A program made the translations under genes and the position numbers. Under the pieces are notes generated by a model that did no database searches, was not told the origin of the DNA, and was given only the letters and a program-made list of their open reading frames with translations. From NCBI GenBank assembly GCA_002839415.1, contig PGXZ01000001.1, positions 121,259 to 168,359 of the forward strand: 47,101 nucleotides of DNA. Direction: 5' to 3'. Each line of letters begins with the position of its first letter. Within the stretch, counting starts at the first letter, position 1. The DNA comes from Candidatus Saccharibacteria bacterium HGW-Saccharibacteria-1. GTDB lineage: Bacteria; Patescibacteriota; Saccharimonadia; Saccharimonadales; Saccharimonadaceae. Shown here one piece after another: positions 23,724 to 31,745 of the stretch.

Positions 23724-25249
23724 ATTTCGCGCAAAGTTTCGATATCTGCGCCAAGTAAATTCAAACGGTTAGCAAAATCTTCATAACCTCGATTGATTGA
23801 ATATACATCTCTTAGGATTGAGCGGCCTGGTGTTGCAAGCATAGCAAGCATAATTACGACTGATGGGCGAAGCGCCGGTGGAGCAACAACATCAGCTGGT
23901 TTCCAATTGGTGGGTCCTGATATGAATACGCGGTGCGGGTCGACTAATTCAATTTTAGCGTTAAGCTTGGAGAGCTCTGTAAAATAAATTGCTCTATTTT
24001 CATAAGACCAGTCGTGAACCATAGTGCGACCTTCTGCTACTGTGGCAATCAAGCCGAGGAATGGTAGGTTGTCCATATTGACGCCCGGAAATGGCATACT
24101 GTGTAGCTTGTCTTTTGGCGCATTTAGTTTTGAATGCTTAATCTTAATATCAACAAGGCGGGTCTCGTTATTGCGCGCTTTGTATTCTTCGCTTATTTCA
24201 TATTTCAAACCCATTAACTCAAGAATTGCCAGTTCAATTTCAATAAATTCAATTGGTGCACGTTTAATGGTAATTTCTGAATCTGTCACTAATCCAGCGG
24301 CGATTAAGCTCATAGCTTCGATCGGGTCTTCACTTGGGTAATATTCAACATTTTTATTTATATTGCGGACACCTTTGATCTTAAGTGTAGTTGTGCCGAT
24401 TCCGTCAATTTTAACACCAAGTTTTTTTAGAAAAAAGCATAAATCCTGAACCATATAATTTGGACTGGCATTTCGAATAGTAACTTCGCCATCGTAAAGC
24501 GCCGAGGCCATAATCACGTTTTCAGTGGTAGTATCGCCCCTTTCAGTAAGTAGAATGGTTTTTGTAACGGCCTTTTTATGCACGACAGCGTGGTAATTCT
24601 CATCAATCGTATCAACCTTTAATCCAAATGGGGCGAGCCCTGTCATGTGGGGCTCGATCGTCCTCTTACCAAGATTGCAACCCCCCGCAAAAGGTAGCTG
24701 AAATTCTTTATACTGGTGGAGTAGTGGTCCTAGAAGCATTATTACTGTGCGGGTCTTTTTAGCGGCTTCGATGTTAATGTCTGCAAGCTTAAGCCTTGCG
24801 GGGGGCGTAATCTCAAGGTCATTTTTATCGTTTAGCCAGCGAACTTTCACACCGATACTTTGCAGGACTTCAATAATACGGTTTACTTCCTCAATTCTAG
24901 CGACGCGTCTGATGATGGTTGTCCCATGGTTCAACAAACTAGCACATAGCAGGGCTACGGCAGCGTTTTTACTGGTTTTTACCTCAATTTCTCCGGATAG
25001 TTTTTTGCCGCCATTTATTTTGAAATTGATTTTACCTGACTGGTTAAGACTGACGATTTCACTTGACAATACTTCGCTGATGCGGGCCAACATCTCAAGG
25101 CTGATATTTTGTCCACCTTTTTCAATTCGGTTTATGGCGCTTTGGCTAGTGTTTAAAGCTTCGGCTAGCTGTGATTGAGTAAGCCCCCTGGATTGTCTCG
25201 TCTCTTGAATTAGTTTTCCGATTTTAGATTTGTAATCATCGTTTGTCAT
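23720..25249 (-). CDS. murA: HTH-MurA fusion: UDP-GlcNAc 1-carboxyvinyltransferase with N-terminal Cro/CI domain
   Basis: 509 aa. Residues about 7-65 are an HTH_3 (Cro/CI) domain: IGKLIQETRQSRGLTQSQLA, LNTSQSAINRIEKGG, SLEMLARISEVL. From about residue 73 to 509 is MurA: Lys94 in VKTSKNAAVALL, catalytic loop Cys191 in PFAGGCNLGKRTIEPH, then FPGVNMDNLPFLGLIATVAEG and the C-terminal RSILRDVYSINRGYEDFANRL. MurA transfers enolpyruvate from PEP to UDP-GlcNAc, the first committed peptidoglycan step. The HTH may target DNA, possibly its own divergent promoter. -35 TTGACC, 17-nt spacer, TATTAT, then 7 nt to the ATG: leaderless. Confidence 0.95.
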   Translation of the reverse strand: MTNDDYKSKIGKLIQETRQSRGLTQSQLAEALNTSQSAINRIEKGGQNISLEMLARISEVLSSEIVSLNQSGKINFKINGGKKLSGEIEVKTSKNAAVALLCASLLNHGTTIIRRVARIEEVNRIIEVLQSIGVKVRWLNDKNDLEITPPARLKLADINIEAAKKTRTVIMLLGPLLHQYKEFQLPFAGGCNLGKRTIEPHMTGLAPFGLKVDTIDENYHAVVHKKAVTKTILLTERGDTTTENVIMASALYDGEVTIRNASPNYMVQDLCFFLKKLGVKIDGIGTTTLKIKGVRNINKNVEYYPSEDPIEAMSLIAAGLVTDSEITIKRAPIEFIEIELAILELMGLKYEISEEYKARNNETRLVDIKIKHSKLNAPKDKLHSMPFPGVNMDNLPFLGLIATVAEGRTMVHDWSYENRAIYFTELSKLNAKIELVDPHRVFISGPTNWKPADVVAPPALRPSVVIMLAMLATPGRSILRDVYSINRGYEDFANRLNLLGADIETLREI

Positions 25250-25256
25250 ATTTTTT

Positions 25257-25323
25257 ATAATATATCATTTATGGTATAAGGTCAACATGCTCGACGAATG
25301 GTATAATTAAAGTAAATAGGAGG
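25257..25323. promoter_or_regulatory. divergent promoters of HTH-murA and glyA
   Basis: Minus strand: TTGACC (25285-25280), 17-nt spacer, TATTAT (25262-25257), 7 nt to the murA ATG. Plus strand: extended -10 TGGTATAAT with TATAAT at 25302-25307, then AGGAGG (25318-25323) before the glyA ATG at 25333. Opposite initiation styles (leaderless versus RBS-led) from one intergenic region. Confidence 0.8.
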
Positions 25324-25332
25324 ATTTTTGCC

Positions 25333-26592
25333 ATGAAAGATAAGATTGTTGCCGCGTTAATAGCGGGAGAAGAAGATAGACAAAGAAAAGGACTTGAGTT
25401 AATTCCAAGCGAGAATTATGTTAGTGAAGATGTATTGACTGCACTGGGTAGTGTATTTACTAATAAATATGCGGAAGGATACCCAGGTAAACGCTATTAT
25501 AGTGGTCAGGAATTCACTGATGGTATTGAACAGCTTGCAATCGATAGGGCGAAGGAATTGTTTGGGGCTGACCACGCTAATGTCCAGCCACATTCTGGCG
25601 CGCCTGCTAACGAAGCCGTTTATAGTGCATGGTTAGAGCCAGGTGATACAGTGCTGGCGATGGATCTTAGTCATGGCGGACATTTAACCCATGGTGCGCC
25701 AGTAACTCGTAGTGCTAAGCTTTATAATTTTGTCCGATATAAGATGAAGGATGTTTCAACTGGTGAAATTGACTATGATAATCTTCGAAAGCTGGCGTTA
25801 AAACATAAACCAAAAATTATTTTAGCTGGTTTTAGTGCGTATCCTAGAAGCCTTGATTATGCAAAATTTGCTGAAATTGGCAACGAAGTAGGGGCACTAT
25901 TGATGGCTGACATGGCTCATATTGCGGGTTTGATTGCAGGTGGGGTAATTGAGAATCCGTTTGATTATGGTTTTCATGTTATTACGGCAACTACTCATAA
26001 AACATTGCGCGGACCAAGGGGCGGTTTAATCTTAAGTAAAGGAATTGTCAGTAGCCCGCTTACTGCTCCAGAAAAGACGATTGCAAATATTCCGACCTTA
26101 ATCGACCGAGCTGTATTTCCTGGCATGCAGGGTGGTCCACACATGAACACTATTGCGGCCAAGGCTGTTGCTTTTGGAGAAGCTTTACGGCCAGAGTTTA
26201 AACGATATGCCAGCCAGGTTGTTAAGAATGCCGCCGTACTAGCTGACGAGCTTAAGTATCGTGGATTCAAGCTTGTAACTGGTGGTACGAGTAACCATTT
26301 AATATTGATTGATATATACGCTAGTTTTGGCATTGACGGCAAGGTTGCTGACGAGGCGCTTGATGCGATTGGACTGACGGTTAACGCAAATGTCATCCCT
26401 GATGATAAGCTTCCGTATTATCGTCCAAGTGGAATAAGAATTGGGACTCCTGCGATTACGACGCGAGGATTAGTTGAAAAGGATATGGCACAGATAGCGG
26501 AGTGGATGAAGGCTGCTATTGATGGGCGGGATGATTTGGATGTACTTGCTAGCTTGAGGGGTGAGGTGGAGGGATTTTTGTCTAAATTGTAG
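25333..26592 (+). CDS. glyA: serine hydroxymethyltransferase
   Basis: 419 aa, full length. Conserved blocks: [58 protein letters not shown] and the PLP-lysine motif [15 protein letters not shown] (Lys223). It interconverts serine and glycine, loading a one-carbon unit on tetrahydrofolate; with FolD (42.5-43.3 kb) it supplies one-carbon groups. The start follows an AGGAGG box. Ends at a long hairpin. Confidence 0.97.
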   Translation: MKDKIVAALIAGEEDRQRKGLELIPSENYVSEDVLTALGSVFTNKYAEGYPGKRYYSGQEFTDGIEQLAIDRAKELFGADHANVQPHSGAPANEAVYSAWLEPGDTVLAMDLSHGGHLTHGAPVTRSAKLYNFVRYKMKDVSTGEIDYDNLRKLALKHKPKIILAGFSAYPRSLDYAKFAEIGNEVGALLMADMAHIAGLIAGGVIENPFDYGFHVITATTHKTLRGPRGGLILSKGIVSSPLTAPEKTIANIPTLIDRAVFPGMQGGPHMNTIAAKAVAFGEALRPEFKRYASQVVKNAAVLADELKYRGFKLVTGGTSNHLILIDIYASFGIDGKVADEALDAIGLTVNANVIPDDKLPYYRPSGIRIGTPAITTRGLVEKDMAQIAEWMKAAIDGRDDLDVLASLRGEVEGFLSKL

Positions 26593-26604
26593 AGTTTAAT
26601 TTTT

Positions 26605-26645
26605 AGAAACAAAATACATGCAGATTATGCATGTATTTTGTTTCT
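26605..26645. terminator. long bidirectional terminator between glyA and pilin copy A
   Basis: Perfect 18-bp stem beginning AGAAACAAAATACATGCA with a 5-nt loop; T/A-rich flanks on both sides. Confidence 0.88.
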
Positions 26646-26666
26646 AATTTTCTGTAGTCATCTATT

Positions 26667-27119
26667 CTAGTAAACGTAGGTTGATCCGGAAGTCGCCGTA
26701 CCTACATAAACATATTTAATACCTGGGGTTCCGCTTGGGTCCCAGTATGCAAATCTTAATCCTGTAATGTTTTTCGCTGTATCTCCGGCGCTACAGCTCG
26801 CGGCTGCTGTTACACAGGAAAGTGCCACCTGGGAAAATGTAGTATCCCATCCTGCTATAACGGGCGTTGAAGCTGCATCTGCGACTATAACTGTTCCTGC
26901 AGGAAGTTTAGCTGTTGCACCCGCGTGAAATGTTGCGTTAGTGCCAGGATAGTAATTATTTTCTGCGAAGAAAGTTTCAGCCGTGGATTGAGCTGATTTT
27001 GCAGCGCTTTGAGCTTTTGATGCGTTTGCCTTAGCTGTAATACCAGTATAAGAAACGATAGTAATAGCTGCCAATATACCGATAACTACGATAACGACTA
27101 GAAGCTCAACGATTGTAAA
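26667..27119 (-). CDS. type IV pilin-like copy A, lacking a start codon and the -1 glycine
   Basis: Reading from the conserved +1 Phe (27119) the product is FTIVELLVVIVVIGILAAIT and so on, about 150 aa, with a variable globular part (NYYPGTNATF, GLRFAYWDPSGTPGIKYVYVG). However, upstream in frame are only ATT, CTA, TCA and then a stop (27129-27131): no ATG/GTG/TTG and no Gly at -1, so a normal prepilin cannot be made. The only usual start (TTG 27074) would cut the pilin helix in half. The first 100 nt are identical to copy B. Possible silent donor cassette, non-canonical start or decayed gene. Confidence 0.7.
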   Translation of the reverse strand, partial: FTIVELLVVIVVIGILAAITIVSYTGITAKANASKAQSAAKSAQSTAETFFAENNYYPGTNATFHAGATAKLPAGTVIVADAASTPVIAGWDTTFSQVALSCVTAAASCSAGDTAKNITGLRFAYWDPSGTPGIKYVYVGTATSGSTYVY

Positions 27120-27120
27120 A
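27021..27120 (-). repeat. 100-bp exact direct repeat, pilin 5' segment, copy A
   Basis: Identical base for base to 27606-27705. It covers codons +1 to about +33 of the pilin. Upstream both copies also share AAGCATAATCAC (minus strand), but copy A has four extra bases (TAAT) between this and the repeat. Confidence 0.95.
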
Positions 27121-27197
27121 ATTAGTGATTATGCTTATTATATTACTATGTCGTATGAATTATTGCAATATGACAATTTAGCAGTGAACTGTATCAA

Positions 27198-27240
27198 ACT
27201 AATAAAATACGCTTGAATATCTCATGCGTATTTTATTAGT
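27198..27240 (-). terminator. stem-loop downstream of pilin copy B
   Basis: 15-bp perfect stem ACTAATAAAATACGC / GCGTATTTTATTAGT with a 13-nt loop, between copies B and A; the T-rich tail is weak. Confidence 0.65.
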
Positions 27241-27254
27241 GTCGGTCTTTTTCT

Positions 27255-27704
27255 TTATGAACAGGTCGGTGTTGATAATGTAAAGTTTGCAGTTGTTGCA
27301 TTTCCAACAAACACATATTTAAGACCTGGAGTAGGGTTGTTGCTAAAGTCGTAATATGCAATACAGCCACCGGTCGTGCCTTTAGCTAAGTAAGATACAT
27401 AGGCAAGCCCATTGTTAACCCCGGTTGTTGCATTTGTTGGTACGTTTTGAGCTGCTGCAACTACAGTTATACCTGTTGGTACTTTTGCTGTGCCTGTAGT
27501 ATACCCCATGATAGCTGCCGCGTCCGCTGGATAAACATTAGAACCTTCAGCATTAAAGATCTCAACGACATTTTGTACAGATTGTGCATTACTTAACGCC
27601 TTTGTTGCGTTTGCCTTAGCTGTAATACCAGTATAAGAAACGATAGTAATAGCTGCCAATATACCGATAACTACGATAACGACTAGAAGCTCAACGATTG
27701 TAAA
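27255..27704 (-). CDS. type IV pilin-like copy B, lacking a start codon and the -1 glycine
   Basis: Same conserved N-terminal helix as copy A from +1 Phe (27704), about 149 aa, then a different variable region (EIFNAEGSNVYPADAAA, GCIAYYDFSNNPTPGLKYVFVG). In-frame upstream codons are ACT, ATC, ATA, AGC, AAA, ATT, TAT, then TAG (27726-27728): again no standard start, and Thr instead of Gly at -1. A TATATT hexamer lies about 6 nt upstream of the ATA codon, so a leaderless AUA start is imaginable here but would be out of frame in copy A. It follows three intact minor pilin genes. Confidence 0.7.
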   Translation of the reverse strand, partial: FTIVELLVVIVVIGILAAITIVSYTGITAKANATKALSNAQSVQNVVEIFNAEGSNVYPADAAAIMGYTTGTAKVPTGITVVAAAQNVPTNATTGVNNGLAYVSYLAKGTTGGCIAYYDFSNNPTPGLKYVFVGNATTANFTLSTPTCS

Positions 27705-27705
27705 A
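27606..27705 (-). repeat. 100-bp exact direct repeat, pilin 5' segment, copy B
   Basis: Identical to 27021-27120. Beyond it, on both sides, the two copies diverge, so the identity is restricted to the constant helix region, as expected of gene conversion or a recent partial duplication. Confidence 0.95.
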
Positions 27706-27762
27706 GTGATTATGCTTTTAATATACTATTTTAGCTAAATATAAGCAAGTGGATCAAGCGTT

Positions 27763-28587
27763 TTATTTTGGTAGAGTAGCCCTAATAGTGCCCGACTGGC
27801 TAATTTCGCGACCAGCAATCGTTTTTGTAGCGTTAATAGTAATTCCAACGGTCGTGGTTGCTAGGAGTGAGGTTTGCCTATCTGTTGCTGTTTTATTGTA
27901 GTTATTAGCTATTTCATCGGCCGTTGTTGAATCCGGATTAACATAATAGCTTATTTTAAACCCAGTTGCATTGGTTATTCCATCAACTAGCTTTGTGTCG
28001 CTAGCCTTACAAAACGTACCCACCGGTATTGATGGGTCGCAAGTGGCTTGTTGCCAGATGGTTGTTGAGGCTTTTGTAATCGAGTCACAACCGTAGCCAG
28101 CTGAATAGTAATTAGCTGGCATTATTACTCTTCTCCAGAGTGCTCCATTTTTTAGAAAATATACAAGATTTAAGATTACGGGTTCATTTTGGTCAACTTG
28201 AGCATTGCTGCAGGCGTATGGTGCGTTTTTATATACAATATTACGAGACGACGATAGTGGGTTGTTAGTGGTGGCGACGGTACTTAAGATTAACGATGAA
28301 CTTTGTGATGTGGCGTTTATAAATGGGGCATTCGTAGAATCGTCAGTACCTTGCGGTGCGGTCAATGTGAAGCTGTTTGTGGCTAGATATCCGCTGCTTA
28401 ATTTAACGTCCTGTTCTATTCGATTTAGCGCATCATGAACGTTATATATTAAGGTATTTGCACCCCTAGAAGCCATGACTTCGCCGGTCATATTTACTAT
28501 TGCAGTAATAAATACGCCAATTACCAATATTACGATCGGTACTACGATCAAAATTTCTACGACTGTGAAGCCTTTGTTTTTTTGCAT
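27763..28587 (-). CDS. minor pilin (PilW/PulJ-like)
   Basis: 274 aa from the ATG giving leader MQKNKG^FTVVEILIVVPIVILVIG; Glu at +5 is present. The hydrophobic helix contains an unusual Pro. The long C-terminal domain includes ALNRIEQDVKLSSGYL and GFKISYYVNPD, resembling PilW/PulJ-class minor pseudopilins that cap or prime the filament. In-frame starts at 28605 (ATG) and 28614 (GTG) would overlap the preceding gene; the short leader is preferred but not proven. Confidence 0.82.
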   Translation of the reverse strand: MQKNKGFTVVEILIVVPIVILVIGVFITAIVNMTGEVMASRGANTLIYNVHDALNRIEQDVKLSSGYLATNSFTLTAPQGTDDSTNAPFINATSQSSSLILSTVATTNNPLSSSRNIVYKNAPYACSNAQVDQNEPVILNLVYFLKNGALWRRVIMPANYYSAGYGCDSITKASTTIWQQATCDPSIPVGTFCKASDTKLVDGITNATGFKISYYVNPDSTTADEIANNYNKTATDRQTSLLATTTVGITINATKTIAGREISQSGTIRATLPK

Positions 28588-28591
28588 AAGG

Positions 28592-28978
28592 TTATTTTGT
28601 CGCATAAGTTGCACTACTTACTGTTATTTGTGGGTCGTTGTATTTTATCGTCGCGGTTATTTTAGAGACCGAATTTGGTGAGGTGTAGGGACATGTTATG
28701 GCGACGGTGATGGTTGCATTTGATAGGTTTTCGACAGTAATGGGTTGATTATTCACTAATGCTAAATTTTGAACACATGGGTTGGAAACGCTTGATTTAT
28801 AACGTTGTAAATAATCGTAGGCGACGTTACTGGCTTGGGCTTGTGCGCGGGCTTCGCCGCTATCTTTAATTACTAAACTATAAAGTTGATAGCCCGATAT
28901 CAGGAAAGCTGCCGCTACAAATAGTGTAATTAACAGCTCTATTGTAGTGAATCCAGGCTGTTTATTTATTGTTTTCAT
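28592..28978 (-). CDS. minor pilin
   Basis: 128 aa: leader MKTINKQPG^FTTIELLITLFVAAAFLISG, Glu+5 present, then a short domain with one Cys pair (CVQNL, ITCPYT) and C-terminal beta strands. The start is chosen because the ATG overlaps the previous pilin stop as ATGA, the hallmark of translational coupling. Second gene of the three-pilin operon. Confidence 0.85.
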   Translation of the reverse strand: MKTINKQPGFTTIELLITLFVAAAFLISGYQLYSLVIKDSGEARAQAQASNVAYDYLQRYKSSVSNPCVQNLALVNNQPITVENLSNATITVAITCPYTSPNSVSKITATIKYNDPQITVSSATYATK

Positions 28979-29535
28979 TGGTTTTTGCTCGTAATTACGC
29001 AAACGTTATTGGGTGCTGGGCATTCGGTGCTTGCAATCTCAAGTTTGTAATAAATATTAAACTTACGGCATTCCTCTGTTTCAAGAGTGCATAAGCTGCC
29101 ATCATTTTTAAGTGGTTGATAGACATATTGGTCTTTGGTGATTGCTGTCCCGCCGATTGCCTTTATGTCGTTTGCGACCAGTGAGTTGTCGTTGGCTGCC
29201 ACTAACGAAGCGCTCGAACTATTGATGTCGGTTCCTGGCGTCATGATAGATTTAACATCAACATCCCTGAGCATGCTTTTAATATTAGATTTATTTTGCG
29301 CTAGAACGATTGAGGGGTAGCGGCCGATTTTAGTACTAGTGTCATCACCTGTTTTATAGTATGTTTCAAGATGTAGGGCTATAGTTTCAGCATCGGTTTT
29401 TCTTTCGGAATCACGCCCATTTGCCTGTGAGCTTCCGAGGTTAACTACGCCAAGAATCAACAAAATGCCCATAACTGCGATAACAACTATAAGTTCAGCT
29501 ATGGTAAATCCACGACTATTCATATTAACAATCAT
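28975..29535 (-). CDS. type IV pilin / pseudopilin (PulG-like)
   Basis: 186 aa: leader MIVNMNSRG^FTIAELIVVIAVMGILLILG, Glu+5 present; the helix runs into SSQANGRDSERKTDAETIALHLETYY, a common pseudopilin stretch, followed by a domain with four Cys that could form two disulfides. The ATG at 29535 has TATAAA 6 nt upstream (leaderless); the inner ATG 29523 (leader MNSRG) is also plausible. First gene of the pilin operon, about 30 nt downstream of murB. Confidence 0.85.
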   Translation of the reverse strand: MIVNMNSRGFTIAELIVVIAVMGILLILGVVNLGSSQANGRDSERKTDAETIALHLETYYKTGDDTSTKIGRYPSIVLAQNKSNIKSMLRDVDVKSIMTPGTDINSSSASLVAANDNSLVANDIKAIGGTAITKDQYVYQPLKNDGSLCTLETEECRKFNIYYKLEIASTECPAPNNVCVITSKNQ

Positions 29536-29541
29536 AAGCTT

Positions 29542-29547
29542 TTTATA
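29542..29547 (-). promoter_or_regulatory. -10 element (TATAAA) of pilin operon
   Basis: TATAAA on the minus strand, 6 nt before the ATG at 29535, inside the short murB-pilin gap. Confidence 0.5.
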
Positions 29548-29565
29548 TTTAAACCACAAGCGTTC

Positions 29566-30585
29566 CTATATTTCGAGTGGCTCTTGCTGGACTTGTATAC
29601 GGAAGCTGTCTCTTATTTTACCAATTATTTCGTCTCTTGCATTAGCGACGTCAGTGTACGATTTAGCCGACTCGTTTATTAGGACTAGTGCATTTTTATT
29701 GTATATGCGCATGCCATGTAAAAGCTGACCCTTTAGTCCTAATTGTTCAATTAGCCATCCGGTCGGAACCTTATAGCGCCCATCGCCCATATCATAGGTA
29801 GGTATGTCTGGATATTTTGCTCTTAAATCATTTAGTTGCCAAGCTTCTACCATTGCATTTTTGAAAAAAGATCCAGTATTTGGCAAAAATTTTGGATCAG
29901 GCAGTTTATTCTTTCGAATTTCGATAATCGCATTTCTTATTGTCTCGACTGTATACAATTTAATTTTATGTTCGTCGAGATATTTTTGCAGGGCATCATA
30001 AAAAGGTGGCTTCGGCTGGTTCTTAGATAATTTTATAGTTATCGAAGTAATTACGTAACGACCGATTGATTCATTACGAAAAATACTGTCTCGGTATGAA
30101 AAGCTGCAATCTGAATTTTGCAGTGTTACGAACCGCTCTTCTTGCTTGTCATATGCCTCGAGTGACTGCAAAGTATCGGCGATTTCTTGACCATAAGCGC
30201 CTACATTTTGAACAGGTGCTGCACCGGCCGTACCTGGTATGGCCGACATTGCTTCGATGCCGCTAAGATTTAGATCGACAGCTTTTTTTACGACTGAATC
30301 CCAATTTTCACCGCCACCTAATTTTATAGTTGTAGAATTGATATCATCAGCAATTATTTCAAAGCCAGGTATTCTCATTCGAAAGACGATTCCATTAAAG
30401 CCTTTGTCGGTAGCGACTATGTTGCTACCACCACCAAGTATGAATATGGGTAGTGATTTTTCTTTCGCTTTTTGACAAATACTAGCAACCTCATCCATAT
30501 TATGTACGTCGGTCATGAAACGTGCATTACCGCCAATTTTCATTGTTAAATAGTTCTTTAGGGGAATATTTGTGTGTATTTCCAT
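29566..30585 (-). CDS. murB: UDP-N-acetylenolpyruvoylglucosamine reductase
   Basis: 339 aa from the ATG at 30585. FAD-binding domain: TMKIGGNARFM and FILGGGSNIVATD; MSAIPGTAGAAPVQNVGAYGQE; SYRDSIFR; catalytic Ser239 in NTGSFFKN; C-terminal GLKGQLLHGMRIYNKNALVLINES with the active-site Glu. It reduces enolpyruvyl-UDP-GlcNAc to UDP-MurNAc with NADPH. The longer open frame upstream crosses tRNA-Arg on the other strand and is rejected. TATAAT lies 9 nt before the ATG. Confidence 0.96.
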   Translation of the reverse strand: MEIHTNIPLKNYLTMKIGGNARFMTDVHNMDEVASICQKAKEKSLPIFILGGGSNIVATDKGFNGIVFRMRIPGFEIIADDINSTTIKLGGGENWDSVVKKAVDLNLSGIEAMSAIPGTAGAAPVQNVGAYGQEIADTLQSLEAYDKQEERFVTLQNSDCSFSYRDSIFRNESIGRYVITSITIKLSKNQPKPPFYDALQKYLDEHKIKLYTVETIRNAIIEIRKNKLPDPKFLPNTGSFFKNAMVEAWQLNDLRAKYPDIPTYDMGDGRYKVPTGWLIEQLGLKGQLLHGMRIYNKNALVLINESAKSYTDVANARDEIIGKIRDSFRIQVQQEPLEI

Positions 30586-30594
30586 GATGTCTGT

Positions 30595-30627
30595 ATTATA
30601 GCCTATGATTAAAATATATGGTATAAT
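30595..30627. promoter_or_regulatory. divergent promoters of murB and tRNA-Arg(UCG)
   Basis: Minus strand TATAAT at 30600-30595 for murB; plus strand GGTATAATC with TATAAT at 30622-30627, about 20 nt before the mature tRNA-Arg 5' end. Confidence 0.7.
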
Positions 30628-30647
30628 CAACAGTGATAAAATTTTAT

Positions 30648-30724
30648 GCACCCGTAGCTCAGCTGGATAGAGTACTTGGCTTCGAACCAAGGGGTCGTAG
30701 GTTCGAATCCTGCCGGGTGTACCA
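30648..30724 (+). tRNA. tRNA-Arg(UCG), CCA encoded
   Basis: Acceptor GCACCCG/CGGGTGT, anticodon stem CTTGG/CCAAG around CTTCGAA (anticodon TCG), T-loop TTCGAAT, discriminator A and CCA. Confidence 0.95.
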
Positions 30725-30736
30725 ATTGTTTATGTA

Positions 30737-30765
30737 AATAACCTCGATTTGAGGTTATTTTTTAT
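30737..30765 (+). terminator. terminator of tRNA-Arg(UCG)
   Basis: AATAACCTC / GAGGTTATT with a 5-nt loop followed by a run of T. The rest of the gap up to 30934 shows no gene or clear signal. Confidence 0.88.
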
Positions 30766-30934
30766 AAGCCGCTTATGCCGACAAAATGATGTATGTGTCT
30801 TTTCTTTATATAAAGATGTCGATAGGTTGATTCAATTCGGCTCAACTATTTTTGACACCAGTAATAATGAAGAGCCATTGATATTGTCAAAAGAAGTTAC
30901 TTGATTTAAGGTTATTTCGTTGCTGATTTGTTAT

Positions 30935-30940
30935 TATAGT
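30935..30940 (+). promoter_or_regulatory. -10 element (TATAGT), leaderless uppP start
   Basis: TATAGT is 7 nt before the uppP ATG at 30948; no RBS. Confidence 0.55.
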
Positions 30941-30947
30941 TTATGTT

Positions 30948-31745
30948 ATGTCTATTATTGATGCTATTATCTTAGGGCTAGTTCAGGGTGTTACCGAGTT
31001 TATTCCGGTCAGTAGCTCGGGCCATCTGGCAATTACAAGCCATTTATTGGGCGTCGGTGGGGCGTTTGAATTTGATGTTTTATTAAACTTTGGAACATTA
31101 CTGGCTTTGATTATTTTTTATCGAAAAAAGCTTGGTTTAATTATTAAGCGAATTGTGATTGACGGGCAATGGACTTTGGCTTTAAAGATTGTCGTTGCAA
31201 CTATTCCAGCTGTTTTTTTTGGAATCCTGTTAAAGAGCCAAATCGAGAAGTTGAGTGAAATGATTTGGGTGGTGATTGTTATGCTAGTGGTGATTGGTAT
31301 ACCTATGATTTTATACGGGAAGCAGTCGACAGATGCAGATGATAGGGGAGTTGAAGAATCTGTTGATTGGAAAACTAGCTTAAGGATTGGTTTTGCTCAG
31401 GCGTTAGCTTTGATTCCTGGCACTTCGCGTTCGGGTATTACAATATTAGTCGGGTTGAAATCAAATCTAAGCGCAGCGCGTGCAGCTGAATTTAGTTTTT
31501 TGCTAGCTATACCTGTTATTGCGGGTGCAAGCCTTAAGACCCTGTTGTCTCATGACGGCACGGGCTTTTTAAAAGATAATTTAGGCATTGTACTTATTGG
31601 AAATTTAGCTTCGTTCGCTGCTGGCATTCTGGCGATTAGTTTTTTGATGAAATTTATTTCAAAACGAGGCTTAAAAGATTTCGGTTGGTATCGAATTGGA
31701 CTCGCGACTATATTAACTTTTTTGATTATATTTAAAGTTATATGA
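30948..31745 (+). CDS. uppP: undecaprenyl-diphosphatase (BacA/UppP)
   Basis: 265 aa polytopic membrane enzyme. Both signature loops are present: GLVQGVTEFIPVSSSGHLAI (about 10-29) and ALIPGTSRSGITI (about 153-165), holding the catalytic Glu, Ser/His and Arg. It dephosphorylates undecaprenyl pyrophosphate to recycle the lipid carrier for peptidoglycan and glycan export. The stop overlaps the start of the HAD hydrolase gene (ATGA), indicating coupling. Confidence 0.96.
   Translation: MSIIDAIILGLVQGVTEFIPVSSSGHLAITSHLLGVGGAFEFDVLLNFGTLLALIIFYRKKLGLIIKRIVIDGQWTLALKIVVATIPAVFFGILLKSQIEKLSEMIWVVIVMLVVIGIPMILYGKQSTDADDRGVEESVDWKTSLRIGFAQALALIPGTSRSGITILVGLKSNLSAARAAEFSFLLAIPVIAGASLKTLLSHDGTGFLKDNLGIVLIGNLASFAAGILAISFLMKFISKRGLKDFGWYRIGLATILTFLIIFKVI

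Noticed and set aside
24747-25178. 143-codon plus-strand ORF opposite murA
   Set aside because: Pure antisense shadow of the highly conserved HTH-MurA reading frame.
30586-30690. N-terminal extension of murB by 35 codons
   Set aside because: It is antisense to tRNA-Arg(UCG) and lies upstream of the TATAAT that drives murB.
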